The notes: a model not told the origin generated them from the sequence alone. A DNA stretch of 64,000 bases from Cristatella mucedo (GCA_009760855.2 WPIO01000040.1:3345001-3409000); one strand, 5' to 3'. Positions 32,132 through 61,634 are shown, counted from the stretch's first letter. Translations and numbers: made by a program.

Positions 32132-33552
32132 GGGATGTTGTTCCTCGCGGCCTGGCCGTAACAACCGCACCACAAGTATTTCTCGCTGCGAAGCGACGTC
32201 CGATCGGCACGACGCCTGACGTTCTAGCTTAGCAACGTAGGACCGTTGCCGGGTGGCTCCAAGGATTTAGCCGGCAAGCTCGCGACACCTGGGTGAGCAG
32301 AGGCGACTCGCCCGGCCTGAGTGGACGTCAGACGTAATCCTAAGGTTGCGTCCGCCCGCTCGCAATAGCCTACGATTCATCTATTTAAATCTACAATTTA
32401 CGAAGCGTTTTCATAATCATTTTAGGTGGGGATCAAGCTGATGTAGATTTATTTAGAGCAGGTGAGATGTGCTTACTTACTAGTCGCCCCACCAATTTAC
32501 TGACTTACAGATGGTACTTATCCTCGAAAAATTTTGTTGGGCTCCTCGTCGTTTTCACTGTGGCTTTCGATTAACCGCGGAATTAAGCATCGAAGTTCTC
32601 CTACCGATGCGCTATGCTCAGCTTGGTACCATTAAAGACTATTCGTAAGCCGCCTATCGCGAAGCTAATCGCAATTTGGGACTAGTGGACTAATGTGAAG
32701 CTGAGCTGCAAGGTCGTTCAATAAAACTGAACTTGAACGGAGGTTAACGACAGAGTCAAGATGAAGAAACAATGAAATTCCAGTTTGCTTATTCATTGGC
32801 AAAGGGCACTTAGCCGACGCTGTAGACAGGTAACGCATGACGATTCGAAATCTTGCATCAGTATCATGTAGATACCTGTTGATTGCTCGCTTAGGGCTGC
32901 TGCTGTTCATCATTGATCGTTCTACATTTTCAACTACGTCGACGCGATTCACGAAAACGTTCTGCCTTCAGTTTGGGCAACTTCTCGCTTCCGCTCCCTT
33001 AGAGATTAGCAGAAAATTCTAGCAAGATATTCCTACGCACAACTACACTCCGGGAATATTGGCCTCACACGCGACGCCGCCAAGAGCCCACAAGTGAATG
33101 GAGAATGGGACGCTTCTTATTCATTGAAATGAGCAGATCGATCGAGGTCGTCGTGCCTAAGCGATCCCTGAACTTGACCTCACCATCGGCGACTCTCCTC
33201 GACCTTGATCTCTCAGAGCAATGCCACCGTGAGACTCAGCATTCCTAGAGGAGCGGTAGCTTTATCGTGCTCTCTTCCATAGCTTGCCCATCGCTGCTAC
33301 GCAAGCTGTGCTCTCTGCCACGTAGGCAAGCCGGAGATCGTAGAGGGGCAAAGACATTATTGAACTGTAGCTTGTCAGTTTTGTAACCGGCAGCGGTCGC
33401 CAATCAGTCATGGCAGTTGACGTTAATCTAATCCTCGTTCGAGCACGAGCCTGAACTTTTCCACTCTGTTTGTCGTACGGCACTGCGATTCTCCAACTCC
33501 TCACTATTCGGCAATCCGGACGCCTTTCGGGCTGTGCCGTGGCAGATGGCGT

Positions 33553-33592
33553 TTGCCAGCCTGTCGCCCTGTCGTCGGAGACAGGCTGGCAA
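33553..33592. repeat. Perfect 13-bp inverted repeat, 14-nt loop
   Basis: TTGCCAGCCTGTC at 33553-33565 and its complement at 33580-33592. Confidence 0.85.
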
Positions 33593-33816
33593 GGCACAGG
33601 CAGACATCTCGCAGGGCATCACACTCATCTCCCCGTCCCCCCCCCGCACCGGCCCCCCCGAGTCGTTGCATAATCCCGAATTTCTCACGGCGGCTTGTCC
33701 ACGGCGGCGGCTGCAATGGCTGCTCGAACTCTTGGCTTCGGTCGTCGGTCCGGCTCGAGCCAGAGGGCGAGCAGCGGCGGCAATTAGGGGCTCTTCGGCC
33801 GCTACAGCGATCGATC

Positions 33817-33859
33817 GCTGAAAGAAGCCGCTGCTCCTGCAGCAGCGGCTTCTTTCAGC
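33817..33859. repeat. Perfect 19-bp palindrome, 5-nt loop
   Basis: Arms 33817-33835 and 33841-33859 (GCTGAAAGAAGCCGCTGCT and its complement) around CCTGC. Confidence 0.9.
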
Positions 33860-34117
33860 CGCTGCGTCTATGTCGAGCCTCACAGCCTGCCAAGCGACCC
33901 TCGCTTATTTTCGGCAGAGCAGCGCTCTGGCCTGGCGCCCAGAGGGGAGGTAGGAAAGCGAACGTGGGCTGGAATAAAGATCCCAGGACGGAGGCACTGA
34001 TCGCCTTAATTTTCCGAGACCATTCGGCATCGGCCGACATCAAAACGTGAAAGGTGACCGCCAGGACACCAACTGCACCAATAAATTTAAAAAGTAATAC
34101 TCGCATCCCAGAAGAAG

Positions 34118-34697
34118 TTATTAATAATAATAATTCACTTGATAAAGCGCCCTCAGAGAACTTAATCTCTCTCTAGGCGCTTTACATTTGCTGTAAAGTG
34201 AAATGCAATTGAAAGGTAAGTAAAATCATGCTTGAAGAAACAAACGAAATTAATAATATGGTTAGGGGTGACATGCACAGGGTCAGCATGCAAATGTGGT
34301 TAGTGGCAGCATGCACAGTGTCAGCACGCATAAGCACATGAAGGACGAATCACAGGGACCCACTGAATGCTGTCCTAAATAGGTGTGTTTTTAGGTTCCT
34401 TTTAAATGTGGTCAGGTCAGGGGATGTTCTGACGCAGGTCGGGAGAGAGTTCCAGGCTTTGGGAGCATATGAACTAAATGCACGGTCTCCAAAGGATTTA
34501 AGGTTTGTATGAGGTATTTCTAGACTGTTGGATTCCGAAAAGCGGGTGGTACGATGCTTAGCCTGATGGGGTAGTATATCTGACAGATAGGCTGGAGCCA
34601 TAGAATGAAGGGACCTAAAAGTGAGCGACAAAACCTTGAAGTCAATCCGTTGCTTGACTGGTAGCCAGGTAGCCATTATTAATGCAAGACTATCCAC
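34118..34697 (-). mobile_element. L2-A LINE, 5'-truncated copy
   Basis: Minus strand: an open 115-codon end of the ORF2 protein ([54 protein letters not shown]), then the 3' UTR, the AAAGCGCC hairpin and an (ATT) tail at 34118-34135. The coding end is intact, so this is one of the younger copies. About 580 bp. Confidence 0.9.
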
Positions 34698-35224
34698 TAT
34701 AGTGCTAATTATTGATATAATCCTGATAATAATAACAATAATTATTATTCTTAATGCTAGACGCTCTGTCGGAACAGCTCATCGAATCGCAAGATCAACA
34801 AGGCCACTAATTTTAATGAGCCATATTTCAGGTCGCATCGAATCAACAAGGCTGTGACCACGAACAGGCAAATAAATAGGCCTCAAGGATACCAGTCAGT
34901 GTCGAGAGCACGCTGTAGCGGCTCTTGAACTAAAACCATTTCCTAAAGAAATGGCGAAAGGTGATGGCACTAGTCCTTGCAGACAAGTGACAATTAGACA
35001 GGTCGAGCTGACACTTCGAAACGGGCTTGAGACGCTGCCTCCATGCGCGAGAGGGTACGCCGAAGGAAGTTCGCCGGAAGCAACCGAGAGGATCCTTGAT
35101 ATATAACATGTCTTTAACATCCTTGATACAACTAGCCCATGTCTTTAACAAAGATTCTCGCGGACTGAGGAAATACTGCGATATACGAGTGGGTGTTTAT
35201 CTTTTTGATATATCGCTAAGTCAG

Positions 35225-35660
35225 ATAGTGTCGTATTGTCAGTCTGGAGTGAGTTCCAGGCTTTGAAAAAATACGAACTAAAGGCACGGTCTCCGAAGGA
35301 TTTGATGCTGCTTACACGCACAGCTAAATGACTTTGAGTCAGAAGACGGGTGATGTAAAGTATGACGTAAAATCTGTTTAGGAAGTAGTGCGCAAGTAGT
35401 TGGGGTGTATGGCCAGAGCAAGAGAATGAAATTGTGACCTAAGGATGAGTGACAGAACGACCTTGAACTCGATAAGTTGCACGATGAGGAGCCGGCGAAG
35501 GTCTGTGAGAAGTGTTGTAAATATGGCAGTTGTGACGTGTATGACGGACAAGCCCAGCTGCAGAGTTTTGCATAAACTATTGCCGCACAGACAGTCGCAC
35601 AGGAGAACCAGCGAGGAGGAACCTGAGTGAGGATTACAGCACCGCCGTCTAAGCAGATCC
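35225..35660 (-). mobile_element. L2-like LINE relic
   Basis: Minus strand pieces: [35 protein letters not shown]-like and SLILRSQF in shifting frames, followed by remnants of FSSYVFKAWNSL. It is a more diverged subfamily than the copy at 34.1 kb, with no 3' tail. Confidence 0.65.
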
Positions 35661-36514
35661 ACGCTGCTTATTGCGACGGTATGTAGCTGGAAGGAGGCAG
35701 ACTTAAGTGTGGAGCTGACGCGATCGTCATTTATTGAAAGATAACTTTGGAACTGGGCACCCAGATTGTGCGGCCATCCGGTAACTAATGAGCGAGATTA
35801 AGGGGATGTGCTTAAGCGGCTTTAGGATCGCCAGCGTAGCATCGGAACAAGTCCACGCATGCGCACGACGCTAAACGTCCGGCTTCGCATTTCACCGAGC
35901 GATGGCCGCATCTTTGTATCAATAGACAGGAGATAGTTGACTAAGAAGTCGAAATAGAAATGCTTTGTGCTCGCAAATATTTTGATGACGCCATAGTTGA
36001 GGACCTGCCAGTCCTAGTGGCCGTAGTCAAAGTCAAATTAATACCGACACGAGTTTTCAGCATCGACACGAGTTTTCAGCAGTTTTCGCTTGCATGCACT
36101 TCGGCTCGATAGTCTGGTTGTCGATGAAGAAATTTGATCGTGTAAAATAAACTTTTAAGGTATTTTTGAAGGTGTAATCCCAACAATCCGCCTGAGATAA
36201 GGCACGATTCCCTTCAACCTTTTAAATACTGTCAACCGCAACGACCCAAGGGGGTACCAAACCAAATGGGTACCAAAGAAAGGGGGTACCAAACTTAGGA
36301 TGCTGGAGAGTAAGCTAAAACCTTCGCATCGGCCCAACGCTGGGGGGAGGAGGGGGAGAGGGAAAGCGGGCCTCTTCCCCGCCTAAGCTCACTGATAAAT
36401 GCGAAGGATTTAGCCGAATTCGGCACAACAGAGCATGGAGCTGCCCTTTCGGTGAAGGAAGCAGCCGTACCTGCATTGACGTAGCGGTCTGCTCTTTGAG
36501 CTTCAAGGGTTTGG

Positions 36515-36600
36515 ACGGGTAGTTAAGGTGCTTGCCTCGACCGAGGTAGTGGGCACATGTAAAGCGCCCGAATAGAGAAACATATACATTTTTTAGGATG
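36515..36600 (+). mobile_element. SINE1 fragment
   Basis: Plus-strand copy: GGTAGTTAAGGTGCTTGCC, CGACCGAGGTAGTGGG, then TGTAAAGCGCCCGAATAGAG and TTTTTAGGATGC. The B-box region is shortened. Confidence 0.7.
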
Positions 36601-38395
36601 CGATTGGCAGTAGAAAGATGCTCCACGCCTTCACTCGTAGCTCGTGCGGTCAGTGAGGAGTTAAGGACCTGCCGCTTAATGACTATACGAATCTGGTCAC
36701 CTAAAAGGGTCGCAGGTTCGCCAACTGGAGCAGCTGCTGCGGCTCTGAGATTGGATTGGTCACACGCTCCGGCCTCGTATCTACTAAAGTTGTCGGTGAG
36801 GTCCCGAGCGACGCCCATCTACCCTATCTTGCACGTTCGAGCATTTCGCAAGACCAAGCAATACGGCTTCGGACCCTTCCAATTACCCAGGTAACTTAAC
36901 GCCTGAAAAGGTCAGGTGAAGCAGGACGTTTCATGCTGTGGGCTCAAGGCCAATGACACCACGTGCCCGATAAATACCCACTGCCCAACCTAGAGAGAGA
37001 CCCGAGCACAAAGAGTCTGCCTGGCTGCGGACGGAATCAGACAATTTCATCTAAAAGTCCGTACGTCAGAAAATAGCTTGTACTGGCCATCCACAAGTTT
37101 TGCTACTCATTACTAGGACAGGATATCAAGGGCGACCAAACCGAACAGCCTTTGCCTCACACAGGTCGGTGGAAAACGATCATTAGTTTATTTCTGAAAT
37201 ACTGCACTGAAAAACAACCTGCTTTGGTGTGGCTGTACTTATGATCTTTTGGAGAATGGGCGATTTGTAGGTGGGGGATAATTCTTCCAGGCTTGGGTTT
37301 TTTTTCTCTGCCAATCGTAGCTGTGAAGAAAACAAAACGTCATCGGACCCACACTGGTTGCTAAGGGTGCTTGAAGAAGACCAGTTCAAAATCAGCACCG
37401 AAGCAACATTCCAATAATCGTTTTAAAAAGTATCATCTTTAACAATGAATACTTCCAAATGCAGCTTGCATACAGGTCGATAAGCTATAAGCTCGCCTGC
37501 GTGCTTCTGGGATACCATCCAGATGAAGGGTGGCATCGGCGGTCCGGTCCCAGTGATCCCGTAATACGCCCGGATTCGGTGACCCAGTGCGGTACGCCCG
37601 GATTCGGGGCCAAGCCTATAAGCAAACACGTCTCTTTTTCCAGCTTCTGCAGGACGCCGTTGCTGGCGAGAACTGCTTTTCCTTTCAGCTTTTTACCTAT
37701 CAGGAGCTTGATTGACATTTGATGAAGAAGTATTCTGGTTGCGAATTTAACGTCCTAGAATTAATCCGATGCCATTTATCAGAGCTGGTAAACACAAAAC
37801 GCAGCAGCTCAAAATTAAAAGTAACGCCACAAAACCAAGCAGCTTTTCAATATGCTAACTCTGCTACCCCAAGCGGAAGCAGCTGGGACGTGCCAGTAGT
37901 TTGATAATATCGCTCAGTTTCAGCTGCCTTCTCAATCAAAGATTTCCGAGTAGAAACGCCCTTATATGGAGATATAATCCCCTGCTCCCCCAAACTCGTT
38001 AACACACTACGGTTGCCTCTAGGGCTCGAGCAGATTTCCAGCTCGCACACGAACAGCGATCCACTGGGCGACCGTGGCTACAACGGAACGCCAAATTCAG
38101 TCGTCGATGTCATAACGATAGCAAAGGCATCGTGGAAACAGCAGCAGCTGTATTATGAATATTATGTAATAATATTACGTTTATAATGTATTCAATCGCT
38201 GCAGCCACGAGATCCGAGAGAGCAGCCAATCACCTCAACTGGAGATAGCGAGTGCTGGCGAGCCAGAAGCAGACGACGACGCCTCCGATGCCAAGGAAAC
38301 GGCGGCAAAAGCTCGGCAAAAGCACGGCCAGAGAAGAATGCAGCCACCCAGGGCAAGCCGACCGACTGGGCGCCACGGCTGACGACCGGCGGCGG

Positions 38396-38398
<3 letters not shown>

Positions 38399-38460
<62 letters not shown>

Positions 38461-38461
38461 C
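38399..38461. repeat. (GA)n microsatellite
   Basis: Nearly pure GA run 270 bp 3' of the last exon of the unknown minus-strand gene. Confidence 0.95.
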
Positions 38462-38728
38462 TGCAAGTCGGCCTGAAGCATTTATTCGGAGCTGCACCGG
38501 ATGCCGAAGTCGCCGTCTCCTGTTTCTTGCAAGGGCTCCAGCTGGAAGGGCCAACGATGCCGTGACGGCGGCGTCAGCCGAGCAGCAGCTCAGAATATCT
38601 GCAAGGTCGATCTCGATGGGGGTGGGGTGGGGTGGGGGAGGGAGGGAGGGAAGGAGACCGGCACCGACCGCTACGTAACTGCCGGTTACAGCTCGGTAGG
38701 TCACGGTTTGCAGGTTAATCTCGTCAGG

Positions 38729-55313
<16,585 letters not shown>

Positions 55314-55520
55314 CTGAATGCCAGAAAAAAAAACATAACAAGTGTGTGGGTAGCAGCAGAAACATTAGCTATCAATAACGCTCTCTCACGGATGCAGGCA
55401 CGTTCATGCTCACTCGTACTCTGGCGCGCGCACGCGCACGCAAGTGGCGTATCACCTCCTGTCCCATCTCATCTAAGAAACCAGACGGACACCTTCCACA
55501 ATGAGCTGATAGGTTGATTG

Positions 55521-55522
<2 letters not shown>

Positions 55523-55605
<83 letters not shown>
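55523..55605. repeat. (AG)n microsatellite
   Basis: Pure AG run. Confidence 0.95.
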
Positions 55606-55611
<6 letters not shown>

Positions 55612-55982
55612 GCATAGCGTTACTTGATTTTCGATTCGTAGCAAAACGTTCTTACATCTGCACGACCTTGGCAGCAGGCATTAGTGCCTGGATCGCACAC
55701 ACATACCTGCCCATCCAATAGCCGATATGCCTAATTAAGAGCACAACTAATTAACAGTGCTTCGAGCAGCGCGACCGGTCCCAGTTCCCAGCACCGGTGC
55801 TTGCACGAGCGGCTCAAGCCAACGACTCAAGCCTTTGCACAGAAGCAAGCAAGAACTTGCATTCAAGCGCAAGCTACTCAGACCATCGACGTTCACTTCT
55901 TGCGCCAGGCAGTACGAGGTGACACGGTGACAATAACGTGAGATTACGTTCATCAGAATGGCACTCACGAGTGCCAGCTTTG

Positions 55983-55987
<5 letters not shown>

Positions 55988-56035
<48 letters not shown>
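55988..56035. repeat. (CT)n microsatellite
   Basis: Pure CT run. Confidence 0.95.
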
Positions 56036-56038
<3 letters not shown>

Positions 56039-56154
56039 GAAACTTCTAAAATAGCTTACAATACCAGCATGCTGGCTCTATACAAGTAACCGTTAAACCA
56101 GTAAAAATAGTTGTACACGAACCGGATTACCGATCACACATGAAGCACACCCCA

Positions 56155-56375
56155 CAGCAACACACAATGTAATGTAATGTATCTCCATCAGTAACTCCAC
56201 AAAGTCATAAAGACCATGTGTGCACACCCCACAGCAACACACAATGTAATATAATGTATCTCCATCAGTAACTCCACAAAGTCATAAAGACCATGTGGGT
56301 GTTACGCAGGAGAGTTTTGTATAGCGCACTCACAGCCTAAGCGGCTTTCGGTACGCATTCGGTAGCCAACAGAGA
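56155..56375 (-). mobile_element. L2-B 3' UTR with a local tandem duplication
   Basis: Antisense 3' UTR (TGTATCTCCATCAGTAACTC, CACAAAGTCATAAAGACCAT, GGCTTTCGGTACGCATTCGG). The first about 70 bp, including CCCCACAGCAACACACAATG, is present twice (about 56149-56218 and 56225-56290). Confidence 0.8.
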
Positions 56376-56399
56376 CAAGCTTGCAGCCAAAGACCAAGA

Positions 56400-57134
56400 G
56401 AACTTAACTCCTGTCCAGTCTCCCTTCTACCATTCCTATAAAAAACACCGGAGCGAGCCGTGGCAGACCAGCTAAACTCTTATACTGAAACTTCAAGCCT
56501 AGCTAGTAAGTTCAGGTCTGGTTTTAGAGCTAATCACTCCACAGAGTCGGCATTGCTTCGGGTGTATAACGACCTACTTAGGAATGCAGACTTGGGTAGA
56601 GTTGTGTCTGCTCGTTTTGCGCAATCTATTGATACTATCGATCACCAAGTCCGCCTTAAGTGCCTCTCATCACACCTGGGCATCACTGGCACTCCACTGC
56701 AATGGTTCAGGCCCTATCTCAATGGGAGGCTCCAGAGTATTGATATATAAAAATATATAACTCATTTGTATAGCACCTCAAGATAACTTAGTCTCTATCC
56801 AGGCGCTTCACGTATGCCTCGGGACTCGAGCCCACGACCCCAGCCAGACCTTGGTCGGGGCGAGCACCTTAACCACTCGACCAAACCAGCTCGACAATGT
56901 GATCGGACATAGATCGTCAGATGAACCTCTGAAGTATGGGGTACCTCAGGGGTCTGTGCTTGGTCCCGGTTTTTTCACGGTTTATACTCTCCCTCTTGCC
57001 GATGTGATTGCCGGGCACAACCTAGGCTTTCACTTCTACGCAAATGACACTCAGTTGTACCTTCACTTTGATCCCTCCCAGCCCTTGAGCACGTCGAATT
57101 CTCTTAACTCCCTTGCTGCTTGTATTCACGACAT
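56400..57134 (+). mobile_element. L2-A LINE partial copy (reverse transcriptase), split by SINE1
   Basis: Reads FRSGFRANHSTESALLRVYN, LLRNADLGR, ...LGITGTPLQWFRPYLNGRL, then SINE1 at 56750-56895, then SSDEPLKYGVPQGSVLGPG and GFHFYANDTQLYL. The catalytic YADD is changed to YAND here, so this copy is dead. It joins at about 57135 to the start of another copy. Confidence 0.85.
56750..56895 (-). mobile_element. SINE1 inserted in an L2-A copy
   Basis: AT-rich tail (TATAAAAATATATAACTC), GTATAGCACCTCAAGATAAC, CTCGAGCCCACGACC, CTTGGTCGGGGCGAGCACC, ACCACTCGACCAAACCAGC. It interrupts the reverse transcriptase between GRLQSID and the RSSDEPLKYG block. Confidence 0.9.
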
Positions 57135-60100
57135 CCATTTTGCCTTTGGAATCTTCGCTCAATGTGCAATAAACCTCTAGTAATAAGTGACCTTATTTCT
57201 GAAAATGGTATCGACCTGCTCGCCCTAACTGAAACTTGGCTGAAATCGATAAACTGTCCGACAATTAAAGATGCAACTCCATCTGGTTTCTCGTTCTTTC
57301 ACACCCCTAGATCAATCAAAACTGGAGGTGGAGTTGCTATTGTCGTGCGCTCGAAATTCAACTTCAAGCCATTTGCGGTACCCTGGAAGCAGTCTTTTGA
57401 ATCAAATGTCTTGGTTTCACCCGAAAACAAGCTACCGATAGTGGCAGTAGTCTATTGCCCACCAGGTACCAAATCCTCCTTTATCTCAGATTTCTCCGAT
57501 CTCATTTCGATTCTGTGTGCAAGAAATCGATCCTTCCTCGTAATGGGTGATTTCAACGTTCACTTTGATAACTTATCTGACGCTTTCAGCACCGAATTTC
57601 GTGCATTGACTGACTCATTGTCTCTTGTGGCTCATGTGCATGGCCCTACCCACATCAAGGGTCACACACTCGACCAGATTTTCTCATATAACTGCACTTT
57701 GTCATCACCAATTATTACCAAATCATGCTTATCTAACCACATGCAGATCTCATTCAATCTACAGTGTGTGCCCACATCCTCCTCTAAAATAACCTGTGAA
57801 TCGCGAAACCTCAAGACCCTTGACATCGATGCTGTCCGTGCGAGAATATCTGCTTCACCTCTGCTGCTCAATCCTCCCTCCGATCTGTCATCATTGGTAG
57901 ATAGCTTCAACACGACACTAGCTGACACACTAGACGTGTTTGCCCCTCTGACAAAGCGCACTGTGCGCCCCCGCCCAGACGGCCTATGGTTTACCGCAGA
58001 CATTAAACTAGCCATGTCTACTAAACGAAAGCTTGAAAAAGCATACACAAGATCCGGACTAACTGTCCATCGACAGGCATATGAAGACTACTGTAGGTCG
58101 TACCAATCGATCCTAGCAAAGGTTAAGTCTAGTTTTTATAAAAACCTTGTTGAATCATAGATGCACAATCAAAAAATGCTGATGTCGACAATAAACAATC
58201 TCCTCAACCGTTCCCAGATTAACTCCTTACCTGATGATCCTAATGATGATCTAGCCGATCGCTTCTCTCGATTCTTTGTGCAGAAGATAGACAAGATCAG
58301 GGAATCCATCCCTGCGATGACAACACCCCCACCTAGAATGCTGTTTCCCGATTCCTGGCTGCACCTCAATGTCTACATTTAAGCAGGTCACTAGTGATCT
58401 CGTCCTGAAGTTCGTATCCCAATCAAAGAAGACAACAAGTCCTCTGGACCCTATTCCCACTGCCCTGCTCCTACGTTGCATTGATCTGCTGCTGCCAAGC
58501 ATAACTAACATCATTAATATGTCATTAGCCTCAGGTCATGTCCCAGCACCTTTCAAAAAAGCTGTAGTCAGGCAACTTCTCAAGAAAGCTACACTTGACC
58601 AAGAGAACTTGAGCAACTACCGCCCAGTTTCCCTTCTACCATTCCTATCAAAGACACTCGAACGGGTCGTGGCAGACCAGCTGAACTCGTATATCGAAAC
58701 CTCACACCTTGCTAGTAAGTTCCAGTCTGGCTTTAGAGCTAATCACTCCACAGAGTCAGCATTGCTTCGGGTATACAACGACCTACTTAGGAATGCTGAC
58801 ATGGGTAGAGTGTCTCTGCTTGTTTTGCTTGATCTTTCGGCAGCTTTTGATACCATCGATCACAAAGTTCTTCTAGAGAGCCTCTCATCTCGCCTGGGCA
58901 TCACTGGCACTGCTCTGCAGTGGTTCAGGTCCTATCTCAGTGGGAGACTCCAGAGTATTGAAGTGAATGGACAAAGATCATCTGAAGTACCTCTGAAATA
59001 TGGAGTACCTCAGGGCTCAGTGCTAGGTCCGGTTCCACGGTTTATACTCTGCCTCTTGCTGATGTGATTGCCAAGCACAATCTAGGCTTTCACTTCTATG
59101 CGGATGACACTCAGTTGTACCTTTGCTTTGATCCCTCCCAGCCTTCGAGCACCTCAAATTCTCTAAACTCACTAGCTGCATGCATTGATGACATCTGCAC
59201 ATGGATGGCAGCAAATTTTCTAAAACTTAACGATGATAAAACTAACTTACTAGTTATGGGCAAACCCAGTGTGATCCAGAGATTGGAAAGGCTGTCTCTC
59301 AAAATTGGCTCTGCCAGCATATCTCCAGTTGAATCAGTTCGAAATCTAGGTGTCATATTCCAAAGCGACCTCTCGTTAGACGACCATATCAGCTCCACAG
59401 TCAAATCCGCCTATTTTCAGCTTCATAACATTGCTAAAATTCGGGCTTGTTTAGATAAAGATACCACGTCCGAATTGATCATGCATTCGTGACATCCCGT
59501 CTCGACTTCTGCAACTCACTGCTTACTGGCCTACCAGCATGTGCGATCAGGCGATTGCAGCTGGTGCAAAACTCTGCAGCTAGGCTTGTCTGTCGTGAGC
59601 GTCGCAGTTGCCATGTCACACCACTTCTCGCCGACCTGCACTGGCTACCAGTCAAGCAACGGATTGACTTCAAGGTTTTGTCGCTCACTTTTAGGTCCCT
59701 CCATTCTATGGCTCCAGCCTATCTGTCAGATATACTACCCCAGCAGGCCAAGCATCGTACCACTCGCTTTTCGGAATCCAACAGTCTAGAAATACCTCAT
59801 ACAAACCTTAAATCCTTTGGAGACCCGTGCATTTAGTTCATATGCTCCCAAAGCCTGGAACTCCCTCCCGACCTGCGTCAGAACATCCCCTGACCTGACC
59901 ACATTTAAAAGGAACCTAAAAACACACCTATTTAGGACAGCATTTGGTGGGTTCCTGTGATTCGTCCTTGATGTGCTTGTGCGTGCTGACACTGTGCATG
60001 CTGCCACTAACCACATTTGCATGCTGACCCTGTGCATGTCACCCCTAACCATATTATTCATTTCGTTTGTTTTTCAAGCATGATTTTACTTACCATTCAA

Positions 60101-60185
60101 TTGCATTTCACTTTACAGCAAATGTAAAGCGCCTAGAGAGAGATTAAGTTCTCTGAGGGTGCTTTATCAAGTGAATTATTATTTT
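57135..60185 (+). mobile_element. L2/CR1-like LINE, near-complete ORF2, disabled
   Basis: About 3 kb. The endonuclease frame runs to 58160: LLALTETWLK, VVYCPPGTKS, VMGDFNVHFD; the usual SDH is SNH (CLSNHMQISF). The RT follows in another frame from about 58370: [64 protein letters not shown]. After a small deletion near 59040 it continues FHFYADDTQLYL (catalytic YADD) and WMAANFLKLNDDKTN. Further shifts lie near 59480 and 59830, and an in-frame TAG at 58158. The 3' UTR, hairpin tail and (ATT)n end at 60185. No ORF1 or 5' UTR is visible. It is the reference copy for the shorter L2-A pieces. Confidence 0.93.
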
Positions 60186-60808
60186 TATTATCCACACATG
60201 GATGGCAGCAAATTTTCTAAAACTGAACGATGATAAAACTAACTTACTAGTTATGGGCAAACTCAATGTGATTCAGAAATTGGAAAGGCTGCCACTAAAA
60301 ATTGGCTCTGCCAGCATATCTCCTGTTGAATCAGCTCGAAATCTAGGTGTCATGTTCCAAAGTGATCTCTCGTTAGACGACCACATCAGCTCCACAATCA
60401 AGTCTGCCTACTTTCAGATACATAACATTGCTAAACTTCGGGCTTGTTTAGATAAGGATACCACGTCCAAGTTGGTCCATGCATTTGTGACATCCCGTCT
60501 TGACTTCTGTAACTCAAGAGTGCTTGCTGGTCTACCGGCCCGTGCAAAGTGGGGAAGGTACTGCTTACAGATGGTGAACAACTCTGCAGCCAGGCTTGTC
60601 TGTGGTCAGCGTGGCAGCCACTATATCACACCACTTCTAGCTGACCTGCACTGACTCCCAGTCAAACAGCAGATTGACTTCCAAGATTTTTGTAACTAAT
60701 TGTAGGTCCTTTCTTTCTTTGGCTCTAGCCTACCAATTAGATCTACCCCCCCCCCCCTTGGCTGGGCATCATACCACTCACTTTTCTGAATCAACTCGCA
60801 CGAACATC
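60186..60808 (+). mobile_element. L2-A LINE, second partial copy directly downstream
   Basis: Starts abruptly at TGGATGGCAGCAAATTTTC and reads [59 protein letters not shown] in one frame of 150 codons, then decays (LTFLNQLARTSN). A C-run is at 60751-60760. It lacks the L2-A 3' UTR and ends at SINE1. Confidence 0.85.
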
Positions 60809-60966
60809 AAATAGGTTTGGTCCAGCAGCTAAGGTGCTCGCCCGGACTAAAGTCTGGCTGAGGTCGTGGGCTCAAGCCCAGAAGCATATGTGAAGCGTCT
60901 GAATAGAGAGTAAGTTCTCTTAGGATGCTAAACAAATGAATTATATATATATATATATATATATAT
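60809..60966 (+). mobile_element. SINE1 with (TA)n tail
   Basis: GGTTTGGTCCAGCAGCTAAG, GTGCTCGCCCGGACTAAAGT, GAGGTCGTGGGCTCAAGCCC, then the shared tail (GTGAAGCGTCTGAATAGAG, TAAGTTCTCTTAGGATGCT) and (TA)n at 60942-60966. Confidence 0.9.
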
Positions 60967-61565
60967 GCGCACCGCCTCAGACATGCAAGAAAACCGGGCT
61001 TTTCAGCCTACTGAGCACGCGTGTGAGCTGCCGTTAGTGCGAAACCAAGCAATCTAGCGCTAGCAAGTCTACAAAGTCTAGATCTCGAGCGCATTGGAGC
61101 ATAATTTGCCAGAGAAAACCTAAAGAAAAACATGCTGACTGAGATCGGCTGCTAGATCTCGGCCAAATTGCACCAAGCAAGGACTAACAGTGGAGACACG
61201 TGGTGTGCTCGAAGCTGGTTAGCTGCCTCTGCTGCAGGAAGGCTCTGTCTCTACGAAGAGCTCGCCGCCACAAGGCCGTGTATTATCCAAGCGGTACTTA
61301 CGGCGCCAATGGCTTGTGCCCTGAGGCCGCGACTCCAGAGGCATCTGCAGGCATTGCGAGCGCCAGAATGAAATATGGTCGGACTAGGCACGCGGGCAGG
61401 CATGAGCGAGGAGCAAATGGAACTACTGTTTCGGTAGGAAAGACGGTTCAGAAAAGGAGGTTTATCTTGTGATGTGCCGATGGCCTTTTTAGAAAGGCAT
61501 CGATTGCTGGGGCCGCATTGGTAGAGCTCTTACGAAAGCCAGACAGTGGTAAATTAGTCAATCGA

Positions 61566-61578
61566 AGAGAGAGAAAGA

Positions 61579-61632
<54 letters not shown>
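61566..61632. repeat. (GA)n microsatellite
   Basis: Nearly pure GA run. Confidence 0.95.

Positions 61633-61634
<2 letters not shown>

Larger units (their letters stand above)
31902..34117. other. Intergenic stretch with one uncertain minus-strand frame
   Basis: At 32952-32665 a 95-codon minus frame reads NRVDVVENVERSMMNSS, KRAINRYLHDTDARFRIVMR and SLFLHLDSVVNLRSSSVLLN. It looks protein-like but ends without partners and may be an old transposon piece. Two palindromes lie at 33553-33592 and 33817-33859. Nothing else is supported. Confidence 0.4.
35661..38728. other. Intergenic stretch with old decayed frames
   Basis: A SINE1 lies at 36515-36600 and three GGGTACCAAA words at 36250-36295. At 37720-37183 on the minus strand, decayed frames give YRLGPESGRTALGHRIRAYY and LRLAEKKNPSLEELSPTYKS, probably a dead transposon. 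A (GA)n tract is at 38399-38461. No gene is supported. Confidence 0.4.

Noticed and set aside
61302-61344. 43-bp minus-strand exon with a strong GTAAGT donor
   Set aside because: It cannot be placed in phase between the exons at 62801 and 55313 without another, unseen exon.
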